The notes under the pieces were generated by a model. That model saw only the letters and a program-made list of their open reading frames with translations, had not been told where the DNA came from and ran no database searches. A program made the translations under genes and the position numbers. A DNA stretch of 19,738 nucleotides from Candidatus Hodarchaeaceae archaeon (GTDB lineage: Archaea > Hadarchaeota > Hadarchaeia > Hadarchaeales > Hadarchaeaceae): contig JASEGJ010000020.1 of NCBI GenBank assembly GCA_030018135.1, positions 375 through 20,112 on the forward strand, read 5' to 3'. How positions within the stretch are numbered: position 1 is the stretch's first letter; each line of letters starts with the position of its first letter. Positions 5,018 through 12,789 of the stretch are shown one piece after another.

Positions 5018-6556
5018 TCATGGGCGCTCGGACTTGGACTTGACCGCCTCTCCGGCCATTTCGAAGGGCATCTCGCCCGACAGCAGGGAGCGCAGCAGTC
5101 GCGGGAGCTCCTTGATCTCCGCCCGCACCTGCTTCGCGGTGTCGCGGTCCCTAATCGTCGCGGTCTCGTCCTCGAGCGTCCGGTGGTCGATGGTGACGCA
5201 GTAGGGCGTGCCGACCTCATCGGCGCGCGCGTACCTTCGACCGATCGAGCCGGATTCATCGTACTCCGCCATGAAGCCCTCCCGCCTCAAACCCTCGTAC
5301 ACCACCTCGGCTTTCTCCGGCAAGCCGTCGCGGTTGAGGAGGGGGAATACGCCCACCTCGATCGGGGCCATGTCCTTTTTCAGCCTGAGGTACGCGCGGC
5401 CCCTCTCCTGGGCGAAGGCATGCTCCAGCAGGCAATAAAGCGGTCGATCGATTCCGTAGGACGGCTCCACCACGTGGCATATAACCTTTCGCTTTTTATC
5501 CGCGGAGAACACGGCGAGGTCCTCCCCGCTGGCTTCGGCGTGGCGGGTTAAATCGTAGTCCGTGCGGTAGGCGAGCCCGGCCACCTCGACCCAACCGAAT
5601 CGCTCGGTTAAAACCTCGGCATCCCATGTTTCGGCGGAATAGTGGGCCCGCTGCCCCGGGGTCTGCTGCCTGAACCGGACCGCCCCCTTCGGGATGCCTA
5701 TGTCGCCCAAGAAGCGTTTCGTGAGCGCGATGTAGTACGCCATCAGCTCGTTGCATACCAGCTTCCCATCTACTGCCTGCTCGGCGGTCACCTCGTTCAA
5801 CCGCTCCCTGCCCTTTTCTTGGTCGACCGCGAGCCACAGCCTAAACTTTTCGCCCGCGACATCGGAAAATTTCGGGTGATGGGGATCCTCCGGGTCGAAG
5901 AAAACCTCGGCCTCTGCCATCGTGAACTCCCTAAGCCTGATGATGCCCTGCCTGGGCGAGATCTCGTTCCGGTAGCCCCGCCCTATTTGCACCGCCCCGA
6001 ACGGCAGCCGCCCGCGCGCGTGGCGCTGGAGCCGCTTGAAATCGATGAAAATCCCCTGCGCGGTCTCCGGCCGCAGGTAGCCGACCCTCTGGGTCCCCGG
6101 CCCGATCGTCGTGCGGAATATCGCGTTGAAGTCGAAAACATGGCCCAGCTCGCCGTTGCAGTCGGGACATCGCACCCCATGTTTCTTCATGAACTGCTCC
6201 ATTTCCCCCTTCGACATCCCCTCGACATCCCTGCCCGTAACCTCGCGCACGACATCCGCGACCCTGAACGCGGCCCCGCATTTTTGGCACTCGGTCATTG
6301 CATCGACGAAATGGTTCACGTGCCCGCTCGCCTTCAGGACCTCCTCGGGCGTGACCGCAGGCGAATCCACCTCGAAAAACCCCTCCCCGAGCACGTAGTA
6401 CTCGCGCCACTTCTGGATTATCTTGTTTTTCAGGAGCGAGCCGAGCGGCCCGAAGTCGTAGAAGCCGCTCACGCCGCCATATATCTCGAAGGACGGCCAG
6501 ATGAAGCCCCGGCGGAGGGCGATGTCCATGACCTTCTCGTGCCTGCTTTGTTTCAC
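5018..6556 (-). CDS. glyS: Glycyl-tRNA synthetase, archaeal/eukaryotic type
   Basis: This cytosolic class II synthetase (512 residues) charges tRNA-Gly. It is the alpha2 type found in archaea and eukaryotes. Motif 1 lies in YGGVSGFYDFGPLGS (26-40). CQKC (90-93) and CPDC (130-133) form a zinc-binding insertion. LRPETAQG (161-168) and RNEISPRQG (196-204, motif 2) contact ATP and glycine, and PSYGIDRPL (365-373) leads into motif 3. The anticodon-binding domain runs from about 398 to 495. The length is a little short of many relatives because the C terminus is compact. The GTG start at 6556 is about 29 nt from the centre of a palindromic TATA box. Its coding strand continues from the amidohydrolase and CBS genes, but it seems to have its own promoter. 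Confidence 0.95.
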   Translation of the reverse strand: MKQSRHEKVMDIALRRGFIWPSFEIYGGVSGFYDFGPLGSLLKNKIIQKWREYYVLGEGFFEVDSPAVTPEEVLKASGHVNHFVDAMTECQKCGAAFRVADVVREVTGRDVEGMSKGEMEQFMKKHGVRCPDCNGELGHVFDFNAIFRTTIGPGTQRVGYLRPETAQGIFIDFKRLQRHARGRLPFGAVQIGRGYRNEISPRQGIIRLREFTMAEAEVFFDPEDPHHPKFSDVAGEKFRLWLAVDQEKGRERLNEVTAEQAVDGKLVCNELMAYYIALTKRFLGDIGIPKGAVRFRQQTPGQRAHYSAETWDAEVLTERFGWVEVAGLAYRTDYDLTRHAEASGEDLAVFSADKKRKVICHVVEPSYGIDRPLYCLLEHAFAQERGRAYLRLKKDMAPIEVGVFPLLNRDGLPEKAEVVYEGLRREGFMAEYDESGSIGRRYARADEVGTPYCVTIDHRTLEDETATIRDRDTAKQVRAEIKELPRLLRSLLSGEMPFEMAGEAVKSKSERP

Positions 6557-6578
6557 CCGCTCACCGCAATTGTTGAAC

Positions 6579-6590
6579 GGTTTTAAAACC
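6579..6590 (-). promoter_or_regulatory. Palindromic TATA box of glyS
   Basis: GGTTTTAAAACC is a perfect 12-bp palindrome centred about 29 nt upstream of the glyS GTG, so glyS is probably transcribed separately with a leader of only a few bases. Confidence 0.5.
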
Positions 6591-6618
6591 CTAAAAAACT
6601 ACTTCTTCGCGAAACCAG

Positions 6619-7455
6619 CTACGAGACCAAAGCTTGGAGCAGGTCGACATCCCGCACTATTCCGATGAGCCTACCGTCGGCCGATGTAACCGGGGTCTGC
6701 TCTATCTTGTGCTGTTTCATTAGCTCGGCGCACCTGCTCACGGGCGTCCGCTTGGTGATGGTGACCAGCTCCTTCGCCATCACTTCCCGCACAAGCTTAT
6801 CCGGGACCTTAAGCTTTCTCTTCGTGATGTAGATCCGATCCTCGCTGTCCCAAGTCCAGCTGTCGCCCTCGGTGCGTCCGGCCATTTGGCTCATCTTCGA
6901 CTCCGTTTCCACATCGCTTATGTTGACGATGTCGGAATCGTCGATGATCCCTACCAAGCTGCCCTTCTCATCTATCACCGGCAAGGCTCGGAAGTTGGAA
7001 AGCGTCATTATCTCCATCGCTGCCCTGAGCGGCGTTCCGTCCCACACGGCGATGACATGGGGGCGCATGTGATCAGAGGCCGGCTTTTCTATGTTCATCG
7101 CTGCGATCGCGCGGTAGACGATGTCCCTGACGGTTATGATTCCGACGAGCCTGCCATCCTTCAGCACCGGAAGCCTCCTGACATGGGAGGCCAGCAGGCG
7201 CTTCGCCGCTTCCTCGAGTGAATCATCTGGGGTGACCGTCGCGACATCTCGATCGACCAGCATCGCCAGCTGATCCTCGTCTGGGTGCTCGAACAGCTTC
7301 CGCAGGGTCACCATCCCCACGAGTTCACCCGTACCTTGCTTCACGACCGGCACGGCGCTTGCGCCGAGCTTTCTGAGCAGTTCAAGCGCCTCCGCCCTAG
7401 TGCCGGGAACCTCTACCCACTTGACCTCTTTCGTCATCACATCTTTGACCTGCAT
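6619..7455 (-). CDS. Protein with four CBS domains
   Basis: The protein has about 278 residues and is almost wholly made of four CBS motifs (roughly 1-55, 60-115, 118-180 and 220-278). Each shows the usual pattern: V.DVMT at the start, then a helix, then LPV..DGRLVGIIT-type ends (DGRLVGIITVRDIV, KGSLVGIIDDSDIV, DGRLIGIVRDVDLL). CBS pairs bind adenosine nucleotides or SAM and act as energy or metabolite sensors. There is no enzyme or DNA-binding domain here, so it would act through a partner. A linker rich in charged residues (about 185-220) separates domains 3 and 4. ATG at 7455 has a better-spaced GGGG in front of it than the upstream GTG at 7467. The amidohydrolase lies 69 nt upstream on the same strand. 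Confidence 0.85.
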   Translation of the reverse strand: MQVKDVMTKEVKWVEVPGTRAEALELLRKLGASAVPVVKQGTGELVGMVTLRKLFEHPDEDQLAMLVDRDVATVTPDDSLEEAAKRLLASHVRRLPVLKDGRLVGIITVRDIVYRAIAAMNIEKPASDHMRPHVIAVWDGTPLRAAMEIMTLSNFRALPVIDEKGSLVGIIDDSDIVNISDVETESKMSQMAGRTEGDSWTWDSEDRIYITKRKLKVPDKLVREVMAKELVTITKRTPVSRCAELMKQHKIEQTPVTSADGRLIGIVRDVDLLQALVS

Positions 7456-7524
7456 ATTTTTCCCCACTCCCCGCTGTATAGGTAACTACTCAAAGAACCC
7501 CGAAAATTTCTTTCACGCCCCAGC

Positions 7525-8658
7525 TTATAAAATTTTGCCGTCCATGTAGATGGCCCTGATATTGTCCGCCCGGGCCCTGTTGACCAAGCCAGCATGCACG
7601 TCGGTCAAATTGGTGAGATTGTGCCGCCTCGAGAGAACCAAGAATGTCGCGCGCCCGCCCTCTTGGATCGGTCCCCACGGGAGGTCAAAGAGGGCAAGTG
7701 GCTCGATCGTCGCCGCGCGGAGGAGCCCGCGCGCTTCCTCGCTTCCCACTTCACTGCTATCGCGGCGAATGCAAGCCCAGGCGAAGGCGAGTTCGTCGAA
7801 CATGTTCGGTTGGCAGGCTGTGACATTATCGGTGCCCAAGCAAAACTTGGTGCCGGCGTCCAGCGCGAGGCGCAGGGGAGGGGTGCCGACGCTCAGCACG
7901 CTGTTCGCCCGAGGACAGAATACCACGGGCACGTCAGCTCTATGCAGTGCCATGAAATCGTCCTCCGTCGCCCACGTGGCGTGTACCACGAACGAGGGGC
8001 GTAGCTCCAGAGCGCGCTGAATTTCGCCCTTGCCCTTGTCCCGAATTGAAGCTCTCTGAGCCTCGGCCATCTCTGCGACGTGAACGGCGAGAATTTTGTT
8101 TGTGGCCAAAGTTCGATCGACGATATCTCTGAGCACGGTCGGCTCAAATGCATCTAGGGATGGCAACCCGACCCCATCCGAAACCCTCAAAAGGTCGCTC
8201 AATTCGGCGGGCACCGATGGACGCCCCAAGATAATTGATATAACGGGAGGGCTGGATGCCGCGCGCAATAGTTTCACCCCCGCGACTCCGCCCTCACGAA
8301 AATCGCAATGCGCGAGCGTGCCCGTGCGCAGCATGTCCCGAAGCGTCGAGCGTATCGCGGCAATTATCTCCTTCTCGGTCCGAGAACCCAACTCGCGAAA
8401 CTTCAAGCCTCCCGGCCCGACCACCTCGGGCTGCGTTTTGCCGAGGTACATCTCCTTGGCGACGGAATCAGCGAGATGCGTGTGTGCGTTGACGAAGGGC
8501 GGCAGAACATACCCATGTTTTAAGTCGACCGCATGCGTCGAAGGCATCCCCTCCCCTATCTCCTCGATGATGCCGTCGCGGACCGTCAGGTAACCATGCA
8601 CTGTCTCTAGATCCTCTCCCTCGAGCACGACCGCGTTGTAAAATGTTTGCTTTGCCAT
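7525..8658 (-). CDS. Amidohydrolase, COG0402-like deaminase family
   Basis: This 377-residue member of the amidohydrolase superfamily has a TIM barrel with a single metal. All expected ligands are present: HTH (His59, His61), HVAE (His193 with Glu196), VVHATW (His226) and LGTDN (Asp277). HVAE and the final SRRHNLTN-type beta strand resemble the cytosine, guanine or S-adenosylhomocysteine deaminase and chlorohydrolase group, so hydrolytic deamination of a heterocycle is likely; the substrate cannot be told. The frame is open much further upstream (to 8793), but that would overlap the divergent tsr3. ATG at 8658 has AGGGGA before it and a TATA box 26 nt upstream. It heads a same-strand series with the CBS protein. 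Confidence 0.85.
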   Translation of the reverse strand: MAKQTFYNAVVLEGEDLETVHGYLTVRDGIIEEIGEGMPSTHAVDLKHGYVLPPFVNAHTHLADSVAKEMYLGKTQPEVVGPGGLKFRELGSRTEKEIIAAIRSTLRDMLRTGTLAHCDFREGGVAGVKLLRAASSPPVISIILGRPSVPAELSDLLRVSDGVGLPSLDAFEPTVLRDIVDRTLATNKILAVHVAEMAEAQRASIRDKGKGEIQRALELRPSFVVHATWATEDDFMALHRADVPVVFCPRANSVLSVGTPPLRLALDAGTKFCLGTDNVTACQPNMFDELAFAWACIRRDSSEVGSEEARGLLRAATIEPLALFDLPWGPIQEGGRATFLVLSRRHNLTNLTDVHAGLVNRARADNIRAIYMDGKIL

Positions 8659-8679
8659 CGAATCCCCTATTCCTACTAT

Positions 8680-8689
8680 TGACTTAAAT
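8680..8689. promoter_or_regulatory. Bidirectional TATA box between amidohydrolase and tsr3
   Basis: ACTTAAATT serves both strands: leftward it is about 26 nt from the amidohydrolase ATG at 8658, rightward about 32 nt from the tsr3 ATG at 8717. The 58-bp spacer has no better box, so both genes probably share one element read in opposite directions. Confidence 0.5.
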
Positions 8690-8716
8690 TCTATCGGACA
8701 AATTAGGTTTGAAAAC

Positions 8717-9265
8717 ATGCGCCTCGTCGTATACAATGCGAGGGAGTGCGATCCGAAGAGGTGTACCGCGATACGCCTGTATCGGGCTGGCAAAATTCAA
8801 ATGGTTTATCATCCACGAGACTTGCCGTTCGGCGCGATATTGCTCGACCCATTCGCACAAAAGGCACTTTCCAGGGAAGATGCCGATCAAGCGGAAGCGC
8901 GGGGGCTGGCGGCGCTGGACTGCTCGTGGAAAAAAATCGAGCAAATCTCCCGGCTCCAAAGGGGGATGGTGTCGAGGAGCCTGCCGTACTTGGTCGCGGC
9001 AAATCCAACGTACTACGGGCGACCGACCACGTTGAGCACCGCCGAAGCGTTCGCGGCCGCGTTGTTCATTTTGGGCGATCAAACTCGGGCGAGGGAGATT
9101 TTGCACATGTTTAAATGGGGGCACACCTTCCTTGAGCTAAATCATGAGTTGCTCGAGGCGTATGCGAGCGCCAAGGACAGTGCAGAGGTTATTGCCAATC
9201 AGCAAAAATTCATGCCGGATCACACGTGCGAGCAGCGGCAAAGCCGAAAAAAAAGAAAAACTTAA
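8717..9265 (+). CDS. tsr3: Tsr3, rRNA aminocarboxypropyltransferase
   Basis: The product (182 residues, formerly DUF367) transfers the aminocarboxypropyl group of SAM to a modified pseudouridine of small-subunit rRNA. This is known for yeast Tsr3, and archaeal homologues share the fold. Diagnostic stretches are ARECDPKRCTAIRL (8-21), the LLDPFAQKALS segment (42-52), LDCSW (67-71), LPYLVAANPTYYGRP (88-102), LSTAEAFAAAL and KWGHTFLELNHELLEAY. The C-terminal tail is basic (RQSRKKRKT), fitting RNA contact. ATG at 8717 is near the shared TATA box. Sec61 beta follows after 34 nt. The kinase AK6/Fap7, another small-subunit maturation factor, lies close by on the other strand. Confidence 0.94.
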   Translation: MRLVVYNARECDPKRCTAIRLYRAGKIQMVYHPRDLPFGAILLDPFAQKALSREDADQAEARGLAALDCSWKKIEQISRLQRGMVSRSLPYLVAANPTYYGRPTTLSTAEAFAAALFILGDQTRAREILHMFKWGHTFLELNHELLEAYASAKDSAEVIANQQKFMPDHTCEQRQSRKKRKT

Positions 9266-9299
9266 ACCATCTCCAATGCAATAAAATTTAGGTACTTTG

Positions 9300-9473
9300 A
9301 TGCGCAGGCGGGACGAGGCGATGCCCCCCACTGGGGCTGGCTTGATGCGCTATTTCAAGGAGGAAACTCGCGGCCCCAAGATATCCCCCAAAATCGTGAT
9401 ATACTTCACAATCGCCGTCATCATCTTCGAAATCCTCATGCGCCCCTACGGCATGGCGCTGTTGGGTTTTTGA
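9300..9473 (+). CDS. Protein translocase subunit Sec61 beta (SecG in archaeal naming)
   Basis: This 57-residue protein is the small third subunit of the archaeal SecYE-beta translocon. It has the family's layout: a short basic start (MRRRDEAMPP), the conserved TGAGLMRYFKEETRGPKISP segment (residues 11-30), and one C-terminal membrane helix (KIVIYFTIAVIIFEILM) followed by RPYGMALLGF. The ATG at 9300 is chosen because it gives the usual length; an internal ATG at 9321 is a weaker choice. AAACTTAAACC at the end of tsr3 (about 9258-9268) would serve as its TATA box, with a leader of about 11 nt. It ends 9 bp from the convergent htpX. Confidence 0.93.
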   Translation: MRRRDEAMPPTGAGLMRYFKEETRGPKISPKIVIYFTIAVIIFEILMRPYGMALLGF

Positions 9474-9482
9474 ACCATATAT

Positions 9483-10361
9483 CTAAAAACGTCCCGTCGC
9501 CGCCATTTCCTCTAGCCGCTGAATTCTTTTTTCGGTCAGCGGGTGAGTCGAAAATATTTCCACAATGCTGGCACCGCGGAACGGGTTCACGATGAACATG
9601 TGGGACGTCGCGGGGTTGCCTCCCTGCATCGGTTTGCTCCTCGCCGCCGACTCCAATGCCCTGAGCGCGCCGGCCAAGGCAAGAGGCTTTCTGGAGATGC
9701 TGGCCCCCTCCGCATCAGCCCCGTACTCGCGCGTCCTCGAGACCGAGAGCCTTATCAGGGTCGCGGCAATCGGCACCAAAATTAACGCGAGCAACGCCAA
9801 AATCGCGGTCCCAGCGCCGCCCCTATCCCTCCTGCCGCCGCCCATGAAAATTCCAAGCCGCCCGATCAAAGCCAGCCAAGCGATTGCCCCAGCTATCATC
9901 GCGGCCATGGTGCTTATCAGCATGTCGCGATTCTTTATGTGAGCCATCTCGTGCCCCAGCACGCCCTCAAGCTGTTCCTTGTCGAGAAGCTTCATCGCGC
10001 CGTTCGTCACCGCGACGACAGCGTTGGACGGATTCCTGCCGGTCGCGAACGCGTTCGGGACATCCGTCGGTATCACCGCAACCTTCGGCTTCGGCAGCCT
10101 AGCGTTTGCCGCCAGTCGCCCGACCATCTCGTGCAGCTCCGGCTCCTCCGCCTCGCTCACCACCTTGGCCTTGTAGAGCCTTAGAACCCACTTATCGGCG
10201 TACCAGTAGACGGTGATGTTCATCACCATGGCGATGATGAAAGCAAAGGTTATGGCGTAGGTCCATGGAATGCCGGTGAAAAAGCTGACGATTGCGCCTA
10301 TCGCCAGCAGAAGGCCCGTTAGCGCACTTATCAGCACCAATGTTCTCGCGCCACCTGCCAC
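9483..10361 (-). CDS. htpX: HtpX-type membrane zinc metalloprotease
   Basis: This 292-residue M48B protease is bound to the membrane and degrades damaged or misfolded membrane proteins. Two N-terminal helices (about 8-28 and 34-54) come first, then the catalytic HEMAH (137-141, two zinc ligands plus Glu138). Two more helices (about 150-172 and 185-205) precede REYGAD (211-216), whose glutamate is the third ligand. STHPLTEKRIQRL (271-283) is the conserved C-terminal segment. No residue is missing. The GTG at 10361 lies 32 nt after the AK6 stop on the same strand. A TTTTAAGG element at about 10394-10401 could give it its own promoter. Confidence 0.93.
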   Translation of the reverse strand: MAGGARTLVLISALTGLLLAIGAIVSFFTGIPWTYAITFAFIIAMVMNITVYWYADKWVLRLYKAKVVSEAEEPELHEMVGRLAANARLPKPKVAVIPTDVPNAFATGRNPSNAVVAVTNGAMKLLDKEQLEGVLGHEMAHIKNRDMLISTMAAMIAGAIAWLALIGRLGIFMGGGRRDRGGAGTAILALLALILVPIAATLIRLSVSRTREYGADAEGASISRKPLALAGALRALESAARSKPMQGGNPATSHMFIVNPFRGASIVEIFSTHPLTEKRIQRLEEMAATGRF

Positions 10362-10393
10362 ACGATCACTCGATTGAAATTATGCACCAAACC

Positions 10394-10978
10394 TTAAAAG
10401 ACTTCCCCAGGATTCAAAGTGGGCACATGCTTTCCGTAGAATTCCTCGAGCCAATCGACCTTCCCGGGCCGAAGCGAAACTTTGCCCGCCAGTGCGTCCA
10501 GAAAAAGTTTTACCGACGACGAGGTCCTCATCTTGGTCGCGTCGATCTCATAAACCTTATCCATGCCGTGCGCTTGGACCGCCTCCCAGAGGATTATGCT
10601 CAGTGCCTCTGCCTCGACGTTGTCGCGCAACTTAGCCGCCGAGTATTTGCGCGCCCGGAGCCTGCGCTTGAGAACCTTGGGTCTAGTCCTGAGGACGACC
10701 ACGTGGGTGAGGCGCCTCGAGGGCATCAGGTGCGCCAATAACCCCTCAACCACGATTGGATCTCTCGAGCCCTCGACGATGCGCGCAAACTCCTTTCGCA
10801 CCTTGGGCAGGTCGGCTATCAACGTGCCGTCGACATCGTGCTCGTAAAATTTTTTTCTGCGGATCAGTGCATTCAGGTCGACCACCCTCGCGCCGAGCTT
10901 TTTGGCGAGCGCGCGGGCGAATGTGGATTTTCCGGTACCAGGGGTGCCGCTGACCGCGATTACGGTCCGTGTAGTCAT
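10394..10978 (-). CDS. Adenylate kinase-like AK6/Fap7 family NTPase
   Basis: The product (194 residues) is a small P-loop kinase. The Walker A is GTPGTGKS (11-18). RARKYSAAKLRDNVEAEAL (108-126) carries the R-x-x-K-Y-x-x-x-K-x-x-DN-x-x-AE signature of the Fap7/AK6 group. In yeast Fap7 helps mature the small ribosomal subunit with ribosomal protein uS11, and archaeal homologues bind uS11 too. Adenylate kinase activity is also reported for the family. The start is ATG 10978, only 9 nt after the purA stop, so it is in an operon with purA. Because purA feeds AMP synthesis, the nucleotide role fits the neighbourhood as well as ribosome assembly does. Confidence 0.9.
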   Translation of the reverse strand: MTTRTVIAVSGTPGTGKSTFARALAKKLGARVVDLNALIRRKKFYEHDVDGTLIADLPKVRKEFARIVEGSRDPIVVEGLLAHLMPSRRLTHVVVLRTRPKVLKRRLRARKYSAAKLRDNVEAEALSIILWEAVQAHGMDKVYEIDATKMRTSSSVKLFLDALAGKVSLRPGKVDWLEEFYGKHVPTLNPGEVF

Positions 10979-10987
10979 ATCACGGCC

Positions 10988-12010
10988 TCAGAGTTTCTCG
11001 GTGCGCAGGTCTATTGCATCTTCTATGTTTTCGCCGGTCGAGATCAACGTGACCGGCACGCCGAGTTCTTCTTCTATGCGCTCGACGAAGGCCCGCGCGT
11101 CCGGTGGGAGTTGTGAAAAACTGCGCATGCCCGAGCAACCCTTGAAAAGCCGGTCCAAACACGTTATCACGATCTGGGTAGCTCCGTTTATCATCGCGGC
11201 GCGCTTCGCCAGTTCGAAATCGAACGTGCCTATCCGCCGCCTCCGTCCGGTGACTGTCCCGTACTCGACGATGCCAAGCTCCTCGGCTTCCTCGGGGGGC
11301 ATCTCGGTCGCAAACGGCCCGGCGCCAACTCTACTGACGTATGCCTTGAAGACGAGCATGACCTCTTCGATCCTCGTGGGACCAACGCCGACATCCGCCG
11401 CTAGGGTGCTCGCCGAGGTATCCTTGCTCGTCACGTATGGATAAGTGCCGTGGACCAAAGAGAGGCCGAAGCCCTGCGAGCCCTCGATCAGCACGAGTTC
11501 GTCTCGATGCAGGGCGTCGTCCACCTCCCGTGGCACGTCCGCTAGGAAGCGCCGCAACGTTGGGATATCATCAGCTAACTTTGCGACGCGACTCACCCGC
11601 GCAACGTTGGCTGGCCCGCAACCGGTGCCGGTCGAGCCTATCTTCCCCTTGAGGTGCTCGGATGTGCGATCCTGCTCGATGTGCTGCGCCTCGATCACCG
11701 CACACCTGCGGTCGATGCCCAGCCGATCGCCGACGCCTGTTTCCTCGATTTCCTCCAGGACGACCTCGGGGTTGACGAGCACCCCCGGCCCTATCAGCAT
11801 TCGCGCGCCCTCGTGGACAAATCCGGACGGCACTTGGCGCAGGCCGAATTTTTTGCCGCGGAAGATCACCGTGTGGCCCGCATTCGGCCCGACGCCCGCT
11901 CGCGCCACTATCTTCGGCCTATCGTGCAGCGCCAGATATGCAACTATCTTGCCCTTGCCCTCATCACCGAACTGTCCGCCAGCAACGATCACCGCCGGCA
12001 CATTTACCAC
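10988..12010 (-). CDS. purA: Adenylosuccinate synthetase, short archaeal form
   Basis: This enzyme joins IMP and aspartate using GTP, the first step from IMP to AMP. Of its 340 residues, [10 protein letters not shown] (12-21) is the P-loop-like GTP site with the catalytic Asp16. GPNAGHT (41-47) holds the catalytic His46, [10 protein letters not shown] (125-134) binds IMP phosphate, and [10 protein letters not shown] and [11 protein letters not shown] follow. Bacterial and eukaryotic enzymes are about 430 residues; the roughly 340-residue version is usual in thermophilic archaea, so this is not a truncation. The start is GTG 12010, close to the transcript start expected from the TATA box at 12038-12046. 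It heads the purA-AK6(-htpX) unit. Confidence 0.95.
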   Translation of the reverse strand: MVNVPAVIVAGGQFGDEGKGKIVAYLALHDRPKIVARAGVGPNAGHTVIFRGKKFGLRQVPSGFVHEGARMLIGPGVLVNPEVVLEEIEETGVGDRLGIDRRCAVIEAQHIEQDRTSEHLKGKIGSTGTGCGPANVARVSRVAKLADDIPTLRRFLADVPREVDDALHRDELVLIEGSQGFGLSLVHGTYPYVTSKDTSASTLAADVGVGPTRIEEVMLVFKAYVSRVGAGPFATEMPPEEAEELGIVEYGTVTGRRRRIGTFDFELAKRAAMINGATQIVITCLDRLFKGCSGMRSFSQLPPDARAFVERIEEELGVPVTLISTGENIEDAIDLRTEKL

Positions 12011-12037
12011 CCCTGCGAGTTATCCCGCATCTGACGA

Positions 12038-12046
12038 CCATTAAAT
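12038..12046 (-). promoter_or_regulatory. TATA box of purA
   Basis: On the minus strand CATTTAATG is centred about 32 nt before the GTG at 12010, predicting a leader of only about 6 nt. Confidence 0.42.
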
Positions 12047-12110
12047 GAAGACGAATGGAATTAATAAGCGCTTTCCCAACCACATCGAAACAAAACAAAA
12101 AGCAGGTAAT

Positions 12111-12132
12111 TTTGGATTAAATTTGGATTTAG
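12111..12132. repeat. Tandem 11-mer before the histone promoter
   Basis: TTTGGATTAAA (12111-12121) is followed directly by TTTGGATTTAG (12122-12132), two copies with two mismatches, about 23 bp upstream of the histone TATA box. One per helical turn is a spacing compatible with an activator or repressor site. Confidence 0.4.
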
Positions 12133-12148
12133 AGGTCATTTTTTTGCA

Positions 12149-12178
12149 GAAAGGTTTAAATATAACACCTTAAAAGGT
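12149..12178 (+). promoter_or_regulatory. Histone promoter with AAGGT/ACCTT arms
   Basis: A purine-rich BRE-like stretch (GAAAGG) precedes the TATA box TTTAAATAT (12155-12163). Transcription is expected near 12185, leaving a leader of about 40 nt that carries GGAGGCG before the ATG. AAGGT (12151-12155), ACCTT (12167-12171) and AAGGT (12174-12178) make interlocking inverted arms over and just after the box, a plausible operator. Confidence 0.5.
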
Positions 12179-12223
12179 AAATTTGCCCTTGAGGAGGTCT
12201 GGGCTGTCTTGGGAGGCGAATAA

Positions 12224-12430
12224 ATGGTAGAATTACCTGTAGCTGCTGTAGATCGTATCATCCGAAAGTCTGGAGCTAAGCGCGTTAGCGAAGGCGCAGC
12301 CGCCGCTCTGGCAGATGTGCTGGAGGAGCGCGCCATTGCGATAGCCAGCGAGGCGGCGAAGCTGGCGGAGCACGCGGGACGAAGGACCGTTCGAGATGTT
12401 GACATCCGGCTAGCAGCAAAGCGGATTTAA
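12224..12430 (+). CDS. Archaeal histone
   Basis: This 68-residue protein is a single histone fold that wraps DNA as dimers and longer chains. It reads ELPVAAVDRIIRKSGAKRVSEG (helix 1 and loop 1), then the long central helix AAAALADVLEERAIAIASEAAKLAEHAG, then loop 2 with RRTVRDVDIRLAAKRI (helix 3). RRTVRDVDIRLA holds the Arg-Thr pair and Arg-Asp clamp typical of the family, and the RVS of loop 1 contacts DNA. There are no N-terminal tails. The start is supported by GGAGGCG ending 7 nt before the ATG. It heads a plus-strand run with the TBP-like gene 29 nt on. Confidence 0.95.
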   Translation: MVELPVAAVDRIIRKSGAKRVSEGAAAALADVLEERAIAIASEAAKLAEHAGRRTVRDVDIRLAAKRI

Positions 12431-12459
12431 AATCGCTGACAAATTAAATTGGGATCTAC

Positions 12460-12777
12460 GTGAGCGAGGAAAAGGCGCGCGTCATCCACATGCCGCGCCT
12501 CTACAACGTTTTCGACATGCCGAAGATCAAGGCGATTCGCGCCACGACCATGCTGCGCTCGAAGGTGAGCCTCGCGGAGGTTCTAAAGCTCGTCCCGAAT
12601 GCGCGGGAGATAAAGACCGCTGACAAGGATATAGTAAAATTTGAACTGCGGCGCAGTGTATACCTCTTGCTTTTCCCATCCGGCTACATCGAGGTGCATG
12701 CGCCTAGCGAGGACGAAATGCGCGAGGTGCTGCTTGCTTTCAGGGATAAATTGTTTGAACACGGGCTGATCAAGTAA
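12460..12777 (+). CDS. Single-repeat TBP-like protein
   Basis: This 105-residue protein resembles one half of a TATA-binding protein. KIKAIRATTMLRSKVSLAEV (22-41) matches the strand and first helix of a TBP repeat. VLKLVPNA (41-48) matches the family's L-x-x-x-PNA/S turn. VYLLLFPSGYIEVHAPSEDE (67-86) matches ALLIFSSGKLVVTGAKS-type strands, and a long C-terminal helix ends EHGLIK, like the KYGLLEE end of archaeal TBP. Normal TBPs carry two such repeats in about 180-190 residues. Phe72 corresponds to one DNA-intercalating Phe; the usual FPG Phe is lacking. A homodimer could rebuild a saddle. The fold assignment is my reading by eye; other alpha/beta folds are possible. GTG at 12460 fits a box (ATTTAAAATC, 12425-12434) overlapping the histone stop codon. 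Confidence 0.6.
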   Translation: MSEEKARVIHMPRLYNVFDMPKIKAIRATTMLRSKVSLAEVLKLVPNAREIKTADKDIVKFELRRSVYLLLFPSGYIEVHAPSEDEMREVLLAFRDKLFEHGLIK

Positions 12778-12789
12778 TTGGGTAGAATC

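Noticed and set aside
5642-6586. 314-codon plus-strand frame opposite glyS
   Set aside because: It is the antisense image of the synthetase gene; glyS motifs are all in the other strand.
8659-8793. N-terminal extension of the amidohydrolase by 45 residues
   Set aside because: It would run through the shared promoter and overlap tsr3; the ATG at 8658 has proper SD and TATA spacing.
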